Assembly (NCBI RefSeq): GCF_042680605.1
Contig: NZ_JBHUEE010000006.1
Location: 124,001 to 188,000 of the forward strand
Length of the DNA: 64,000 nt
Direction: 5' to 3'
Source: Allobogoriella deserti
Lineage (GTDB): Bacteria > Actinomycetota > Actinomycetes > Actinomycetales > Actinomycetaceae
The notes beneath the pieces were generated by a model. It worked only from the letters and a program-made list of their open reading frames with translations, made no database searches and was not told the origin of the DNA. Both the position numbers and the translations under genes were made by a program. Positions 59,194 through 64,000 of the stretch are shown here, piece by piece; positions within the stretch are counted from its first letter, which is position 1; the number at the start of each line of letters is the position of its first letter.

Positions 59194-60009
59194 ATGCGCG
59201 CCAATCCGGTGCGGGGCCTCGTCCTCGCCGTTTACGCCCTGCTCATCGTCGTCCCGGTGATCGTCGTGGTCATGGGCTCGTTCAAGAGCACCGAGGAACT
59301 CTTCGCCTCACCGTTCGGTCTGCCCGAGTCGTTCTCTTTCGCGAACTACGGCACGGTCCTCGGTGAGCAACAGCTCGACCAGGCCTTCCTGAACAGCGTC
59401 ATGGTCACGCTGGCGTCCGTCCTGCTCACATTGTTGCTGGGCAGTCTCGCCGCGTACGGAACGGCGCGGATCCCGGGCTGGAAGGGGTGGTTGATCTTCG
59501 GGTTCCTCGTGCTGGGCATGTCGGTTCCGGCGCAAGCCAACATGATCCCGCAGTACGTGCTCTTCAATCAGCTGGGGCTGCTGGACAGCCGCATCGGCCT
59601 CGTCCTGATCAACGTCGTCGTCGGACTTCCGGTCTCCGTGTTCATCCTCGGTGGTTTCATGAAAACGCTGCCCCGCGAGGCCTACGAGGCCAGCTCGATC
59701 GACGGGGCAGGGCCGTTGCGGACCTACTGGTCTGTGGTGCTGCCCATGTCCGCGCCTTCGATCGCGGCCACGGCGATCTTCCTGTTCGTGATCCAGTGGA
59801 ACGAGCTGCTCTATCCGCTGTTGTTCATCAGCTCGGACTCGAAGAAAACCATCCCGCTCGCCCTGTTGGACTTTCAAGGCGAGTTCCTCACCGACTATCC
59901 CTTGCTCTTCACCGGGGTCGTCATCGCGTCCGTGCCCATGGCGGTCGCCTACGTGCTCCTGCAGCGTTACTTCGTCGCCGGCATCACCGCGGGAGCCGTC
60001 AAGGGATGA
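59194..60009 (+). CDS. Sugar ABC permease, MalG/UgpE-like
   Basis: A 271-aa permease with six helices. It begins VRGLVLAVYALLIVVPVIVVVMGSFKSTEELFASPFGLPESFSFANY, typical of MalG-like subunits, and its coupling loop is LPREAYEASSIDGAGPLRTYWSVVLPMSAPSIAAT. The ATG at 59194 is preferred, with GAGGAG six bases upstream; a GTG one codon earlier is too close. The end, YVLLQRYFVAGITAGAVKG, is the family terminus. Its stop overlaps the ATG of the GH31 gene, coupling import and hydrolysis. Confidence 0.93.
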   Translation: MRANPVRGLVLAVYALLIVVPVIVVVMGSFKSTEELFASPFGLPESFSFANYGTVLGEQQLDQAFLNSVMVTLASVLLTLLLGSLAAYGTARIPGWKGWLIFGFLVLGMSVPAQANMIPQYVLFNQLGLLDSRIGLVLINVVVGLPVSVFILGGFMKTLPREAYEASSIDGAGPLRTYWSVVLPMSAPSIAATAIFLFVIQWNELLYPLLFISSDSKKTIPLALLDFQGEFLTDYPLLFTGVVIASVPMAVAYVLLQRYFVAGITAGAVKG

Positions 60010-62312
60010 CCATCACGAAAGCCTTCATCCTCCGTCACGTGACCGGTGTCGCTCGCGAGGGTGACGCCGTCAGGCTGACAGTTCAGGCGTTACCCGCGAT
60101 CGAACTGCCGGGCGCCCCAGGTTGGCTCACCGGCGAGGATCCGCTCGACCAGGGCATCGAGATCACGATGCCGAACCTTCCCCGTGACCTGACTCTGCCG
60201 CCGGTGGAACCGCGAGAGGTCGACGTCGTCATCACGATCGCGGAGCACGACGCGGCTCGCCTGGTCGTCGCACCGCCCGGAGCCCGCGTCCATCGGGAGC
60301 CCGCCTCCTGGCTCGGCATCGTCACCAATGACGCCATTGACCGACCGGACCTCAGCGAGGACCCGGGGACTGTCACCGTCCGCGGTGCGGAGGTCGAGGT
60401 GCGCGTCCGGCGCTCACCGTTCGCCGTCGAGATCCGTGACGGTGCCGGCCACACCGTGGCGCGCACCGCCGAACGGCTGCGTCAGGTCGCCGGGTTCCCG
60501 ATGGCACCGGCGGTCATGCTCTACGACAACGGCCTGAGCCTGAACCTCGAGCTCGGCACGGACGAGGACATTCTGGGTTTCGGTGAGCAGTTCGGTCGGC
60601 TGGTCAAGAACGGGCAGCACCTGCGGCTGCGGACCGAGGACGCCCTCGGCACCGGAACGGGCATGGCCTACAAGCCGGTACCCGTGTGGCACTCGACGGC
60701 GGGATACACCGCGCTGGTCAACACGGGCGCGGTGGTTTCGGCCGACGTTGGACACAGTCGTCCGTCCGTGCTCGGAGTCCGGGTGGCGGACGAGGCCCTC
60801 GACCTCTACGTGATGACAGGAGCACATCCCCGTCGGCGACTGGGCGCCTACACCCGGCTGACCGGTCGGGCGCCACTGCCGCCGCTGTGGGCGTTCGGTT
60901 ACTGGATGGGGCGGTGCCGGTACCGCTCGGCGCACGAGATGCTCGCCGTCGCCCGCACCATGCGCGAGCACGCGGTGCCGTGCGACGTGCTGCATCTCGA
61001 TCCCGACTGGCTCGTGGTCGATCGGCTCAACACCGACTTCATCTGGAACACGGACCGCTTCGGAGACCGCCGGGAGTTCGTCAGCGCACTCGACGATCTC
61101 GGCTGCCGGTTGTCCGTCTGGGAGCTGCCGTACCTGGACCCGGCCTCTCCCCGGTACGCCGAGGCCCAGCAACGCGGCTATCTGGTGCGTGATGTGGACG
61201 GCGCGGTGGCGGAGCTGCGTGGTACGCCGACTCCCGACGGTCGCCATCGGGCGCTGATCGACTTCACCAATCCCGAGGCACGGAGCTGGTGGCAGCACCA
61301 GCACGACGTGTTCCTGGACGACGGTGTGGCTGTGTTCAAGACGGACTTCGGGGAGGGGCTGCCGGACGACGTCGCCCTCGCCGACGGGACGCCGCCCGTG
61401 CACGCCCACAACCTGTATCCGCTGCGCTACAACGCCGCCGTCTCCGATCACATCGCCGCGCACACCGGCCGCGCCCCCCTGGTGTGGGGCCGCTCGGGGT
61501 GGGCCGGCTCCCACCGTTACCCCGGGCAATGGGGCGGAGACGCGGAATCCACCGTCGCCGGGATGCAGGCCACGCTGCGCGGCGGCTTGTCGTACGCGAT
61601 GAGTGCCCCCGGCTTCTGGAGCCACGACATCGGTGGGTTCTTCGGTCCCGAGCTCACCCCAGGGCTGTACGTCCGCTGGACGCAGTTCGGTGCCCTGTCC
61701 CCGCTCATGCGCGCGCACGGGTTGCGCCCACGAGAGCCGTGGGAGTTCGGCGAGGACGCCCTGACCGTCGCGCGGGAGTGGATCCGGCTGCGGTACTCGT
61801 TGCTTCCGTACCTGTGGCAGGCGGCCGGCGACTCCGCAGCGCTCGGTCTGCCGATGCTGCGCCCCTTGGCACTGGAGTTCCCCGACGACCCCGTCGCCGC
61901 CGGGATCGACGGCCAGTTCCTGCTCGGCAACGACCTCCTCGTGGTCCCGATCTTCGACGACGGCACGTCGCCGGTCATTCGGCGGTTCTACGTGCCCGAC
62001 GGCGAGTGGCAGGACCTGCTCACGGGAGAGTCCGTCAGTGGGCCCGGATTCCGGAGCCAGGAGGTGCCGCTGGAACGCATGCCTGTGCTGGTGCGAGCCG
62101 GCGCAGTGATCCCGCGCGTGAACGTCGACGCTCACGTGCGGAATACCGATGACCTCCTCGGCCGGCCGTGGACGCTGCACACGTACGGCCGCGCCCCGGG
62201 AGAGTTCGACCTGCACGGCTTCGACGGCACGATCACCCGCGTCACGATCGCGAGGCGAAGGGTCAGCGCCGTCGGTTCGCAACCGATCGACGAGGTGGTC
62301 CGCCATCACTGA
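60006..62312 (+). CDS. GH31 alpha-glycosidase, YicI-like
   Basis: A 768-aa GH31 enzyme. The N-terminal beta-sandwich spans residues ~1-270 and the barrel begins at PPLWAFGYWMGRCRYRSAHEML. The nucleophile is Asp447 in VAVFKTDFGEGLPDDVALADGTPPVHAHNLYP and the acid/base Asp512 in QWGGDAEST, both as in YicI alpha-xylosidase. FWSHDIGGFFGPELTPGLYVRWTQFGALSPLMRAHG follows. The sulfoquinovosidase marks of YihQ (the Arg and Trp of its sulfonate pocket and the Tyr after SDIGG) are not seen; Phe follows SHDIGG here. Alpha-xylosidase, alpha-glucosidase or a new specificity are possible. No signal peptide: the sugar is released after import. Confidence 0.9.
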   Translation: MTITKAFILRHVTGVAREGDAVRLTVQALPAIELPGAPGWLTGEDPLDQGIEITMPNLPRDLTLPPVEPREVDVVITIAEHDAARLVVAPPGARVHREPASWLGIVTNDAIDRPDLSEDPGTVTVRGAEVEVRVRRSPFAVEIRDGAGHTVARTAERLRQVAGFPMAPAVMLYDNGLSLNLELGTDEDILGFGEQFGRLVKNGQHLRLRTEDALGTGTGMAYKPVPVWHSTAGYTALVNTGAVVSADVGHSRPSVLGVRVADEALDLYVMTGAHPRRRLGAYTRLTGRAPLPPLWAFGYWMGRCRYRSAHEMLAVARTMREHAVPCDVLHLDPDWLVVDRLNTDFIWNTDRFGDRREFVSALDDLGCRLSVWELPYLDPASPRYAEAQQRGYLVRDVDGAVAELRGTPTPDGRHRALIDFTNPEARSWWQHQHDVFLDDGVAVFKTDFGEGLPDDVALADGTPPVHAHNLYPLRYNAAVSDHIAAHTGRAPLVWGRSGWAGSHRYPGQWGGDAESTVAGMQATLRGGLSYAMSAPGFWSHDIGGFFGPELTPGLYVRWTQFGALSPLMRAHGLRPREPWEFGEDALTVAREWIRLRYSLLPYLWQAAGDSAALGLPMLRPLALEFPDDPVAAGIDGQFLLGNDLLVVPIFDDGTSPVIRRFYVPDGEWQDLLTGESVSGPGFRSQEVPLERMPVLVRAGAVIPRVNVDAHVRNTDDLLGRPWTLHTYGRAPGEFDLHGFDGTITRVTIARRRVSAVGSQPIDEVVRHH

Positions 62313-62367
62313 TATCCCTCCCCTGGCCGGGCCCGGACCGGACCTGGACGAGAAGCTCGGCCGGCTC

Positions 62368-63426
62368 ATGGCACATGTGCGCGAGCAGGACGGGGGCACC
62401 GTGGTGCTCCGTCACCAGGGCTCCTTGTCCTGGCTGCTCGGCGTGCGCTCACACGTGCCGCAGACCCTGGACGCGGCCTGCTTCGATCTCGTGGTCGAGG
62501 CACCGGCGGCGGAGGGGCCGGGAGGCGCTCGTCTGACGGTCGTGACGAACGCGATCGAGGCGCCGCGACTACGTGCGAGTGAACTGGCGGACCTGGACGC
62601 GGACTGGACCGTCGTGCCGTGGTGGGAGACACGGGAACCGGAGCTCCCGACCGGCCCTGACGTCCTGACCGACGTGGGGTACCCCGGTGCCCGGGTCGTC
62701 ACGGGGCTCGGCGCGTTGCGGCGCAGCCTGACCCGCCATCAGGCCGAACAGCTCGAGACCGTCAGTCGGGACGCCGCTGCGGCGGCGACCGACACTGCCC
62801 GAGAGCTGACGCCGCGGACCACCGAGTACGCCGCCGCCGGACTCTTCAGCCGTGAGCTGCTGGCCCGCGGACTCGACCCGGTGGTGCTCCTCGTCGCCGG
62901 TGACACCCGGATCGGCCCGCATCGCCATCCGCTGCCCACGGGCGAAGCTCTCGGTCGCCGGGCGATGCTCGTTTGCTGTGCCCGGCGGCACGGCCTCATC
63001 GCCAGCGTCACCCGCACCGTGGCGTTCACTCCGCCTACGGCCGGCGAGCACGACGCCTACCACCGTCTGCTCGAGGTCGAGGGCGACTTCCTCGATGCGA
63101 CGCGCCCGGGCCGGACCGTCGGGTCCGTCGTCGCTGCCGGGACCGCCGGATACGCCGTGCACGGCTTCGCACCCGAGGAGTGGCACCGCCACCATCAGGG
63201 CGGATTCTCCGGGTGGCAACCCCGCGAGTACCCCGCACATCCGGCGTCAACGGACGTCATTCCCGACGCCGCCGTGGTCGCCTGGAACCCCAGCGCGGCC
63301 GGATGGAAGGTCGAGGACACCTCGATCGTCTCCGACGCCGGGCCACGGCCGCTCGTCGTCGACCCGCGCTGGCCAACCCGCACGGTTCGCGGGCGCAGGC
63401 GGCCGGAACCGCTGATCCTCGACTGA
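62368..63426 (+). CDS. M24-fold (creatinase/aminopeptidase P-like) protein
   Basis: A protein of about 352 residues with an N-terminal creatinase-like half (GTVVLRHQGSLSWLLGVRSHVPQTLDAACFDLVVEAP) and a pita-bread half (LLARGLDPVVLLVAGDTRIGPHRHPLPTGEALGRRAMLVCCARRHGLIASVTRTVAF ... HRHHQGGFSGWQPREYPAHP). Only parts of the M24 metal site are visible (the HHQGG..PRE region), so hydrolase or lyase chemistry is uncertain. The frame is open and looks similar upstream to about 62310, where it meets the GH31 stop, but no ATG, GTG or TTG lies there. ATG 62368 is therefore a conservative start. Its presence in a sugar operon is unusual. Confidence 0.7.
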   Translation: MAHVREQDGGTVVLRHQGSLSWLLGVRSHVPQTLDAACFDLVVEAPAAEGPGGARLTVVTNAIEAPRLRASELADLDADWTVVPWWETREPELPTGPDVLTDVGYPGARVVTGLGALRRSLTRHQAEQLETVSRDAAAAATDTARELTPRTTEYAAAGLFSRELLARGLDPVVLLVAGDTRIGPHRHPLPTGEALGRRAMLVCCARRHGLIASVTRTVAFTPPTAGEHDAYHRLLEVEGDFLDATRPGRTVGSVVAAGTAGYAVHGFAPEEWHRHHQGGFSGWQPREYPAHPASTDVIPDAAVVAWNPSAAGWKVEDTSIVSDAGPRPLVVDPRWPTRTVRGRRRPEPLILD

Positions 63427-63450
63427 CCGACCCACGACGAAGGAGCCCTC

Positions 63451-64000
63451 ATGGCCGCAACCCCGAAAGCCGACAACGGCACGATGCTCATCGACGGCCA
63501 CTGGATCACCGCGACCGCACACGACGTACGTGCCCCCGCCGACGGCGCCGTCGTCGGCCACATCGACTGGGCGGGACCGGACGCCGCCACCTGTGCCGGC
63601 CGGGCAGCCGACGCAGCCGCCGACGCGTTCGCCGGCTGGGCGGACCGGCCCGCCCGCGAACGCGCCGACATTCTCCTGGAGGCCTCCCGGCTCATTGCTG
63701 AACGCAAGGAGGAGCTGGGCGCTCTCCTGGCGCGAGAGAGTGGCAAACGCCTACCCGAAGGAGTCGCGGAGCTCAACTTCTCCGCCGAGTACTTCCGGTG
63801 GTTCGCCGAGGAGGTCCGCCGGCCCCGGGGCCACCACCTCACGCCCGAGGCGCCTGGCCGTCACCACCTCACGACGCGGTGGCCCGCGGGCGTGGTCGCC
63901 AGCCTGACGCCATGGAACTTCCCGTGTTCCATCCAGGCGCGCAAGCTCGCGCCGGCGCTCGCCGCCGGGTGCACCGTCGTGGCCCGTGTGTCGGAGAAGG
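63451..64000 (+). CDS. Aldehyde dehydrogenase, SSADH/sulfolactaldehyde dehydrogenase-like (cut by window end)
   Basis: The first 183 codons of an NAD(P)-dependent aldehyde dehydrogenase; the catalytic Cys and Glu lie beyond the edge. It begins MLIDGHWITATAHDVRAPADGAVVGHIDWAG, typical of the GabD group, and reaches GVVASLTPWNFPCSIQARKLAPALAAGCTVVARVSEK. The usual cofactor lysine of the VVLKPAE motif is Arg here, which is odd. AAGGAG lies upstream of the ATG. In several sulfoglycolytic pathways a GabD-like enzyme oxidises sulfolactaldehyde to sulfolactate; placed after kinase, aldolase and isomerase, this gene fits that step (inference). Confidence 0.88.
   Translation, partial: MAATPKADNGTMLIDGHWITATAHDVRAPADGAVVGHIDWAGPDAATCAGRAADAAADAFAGWADRPARERADILLEASRLIAERKEELGALLARESGKRLPEGVAELNFSAEYFRWFAEEVRRPRGHHLTPEAPGRHHLTTRWPAGVVASLTPWNFPCSIQARKLAPALAAGCTVVARVSEK

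Noticed and set aside
60006..62312. Calling the GH31 enzyme a sulfoquinovosidase (YihQ)
   Set aside because: The YihQ sulfonate-pocket residues are not visible and the catalytic motifs follow YicI.
1..64000. CRISPR arrays, tRNA or rRNA genes, insertion sequences, prophage genes
   Set aside because: None were recognised on reading both strands; the repeats seen are protein-domain repeats or short hairpins.

Overview
The window is GC-rich DNA with tightly packed genes. Many starts are GTG, and stops and starts often overlap (ATGA, GTGA, TGATG). Together with an LPETG sortase substrate, an AfsR/SARP regulator, a DUF222-HNH gene, a DtxR/IdeR-type iron box and a HelR helicase with a rifamycin-associated element, this points to an actinobacterium. 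A halotolerant member of the Micrococcales is likely, but the genus is inference. No rRNA, tRNA, CRISPR array, insertion sequence or phage gene was seen.

Layout. 1-14.4 kb: a cut-off GH2 glycosidase divergent from a LacI regulator, an EamA exporter, a GMC oxidoreductase, a TetR plus paired SMR efflux operon with its own operator, a Bcr-type MFS pump, HelR behind a 23-bp RAE palindrome, and a divergent MFS / acetyltransferase-TetR-MFS module sharing a perfect 20-bp palindrome. 14.4-20 kb: a glycine-betaine-type ABC importer (proXWV) behind a proline-racemase-like enzyme with unusual active-site residues and an MDR oxidoreductase. 20-27.3 kb: a D-2-hydroxyacid dehydrogenase, a DUF998 protein, MscS, then a three-gene ectoine degradation operon (doeD-doeA-doeC) lying about 430 nt downstream of a good promoter. 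27.3-37.7 kb: an LPETG repeat protein, a 1057-aa SARP-NB-ARC-TPR regulator, UDP-glucose pyrophosphorylase, a DEAD-box helicase, an iron-regulated siderophore-interacting protein and a GH13 enzyme. 37.7-43.4 kb: an L-rhamnonate-type operon (IclR, MDR dehydrogenase, RhmD, GntP permease) with a four-half-site operator and a short leader ORF, then a BHMT-like methyltransferase. 43.4-50.4 kb: a frameshifted DUF222-HNH gene flanked by small hairpin repeats, an NhaA-DsbA fusion, an XRE regulator, a possibly frameshifted zinc-ribbon gene, a TetR and an aldo/keto reductase.

50.4-64 kb is the most interesting region. A divergent DeoR-controlled catabolic locus encodes a GH116 beta-glycosidase on one side. 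On the other side it encodes a YihV-like PfkB kinase, a YihT-like class I aldolase, a fucose-isomerase-fold isomerase, a sugar ABC importer (binding protein plus two permeases, no ATPase), a YicI-like GH31 alpha-glycosidase, an M24-fold protein and an aldehyde dehydrogenase cut by the window end. The order isomerase, kinase, aldolase, aldehyde dehydrogenase matches the logic of sulfoglycolysis (sulfoquinovose to DHAP and sulfolactaldehyde to sulfolactate). The kinase and the glycosidase, however, do not obviously keep the sulfonate-binding residues of the E. coli enzymes. The locus may be a new sulfo-EMP variant or a parallel pathway for another 6-modified 6-deoxysugar.

Osmotic and salt adaptation recurs across the window: a betaine importer, MscS, ectoine catabolism and NhaA.
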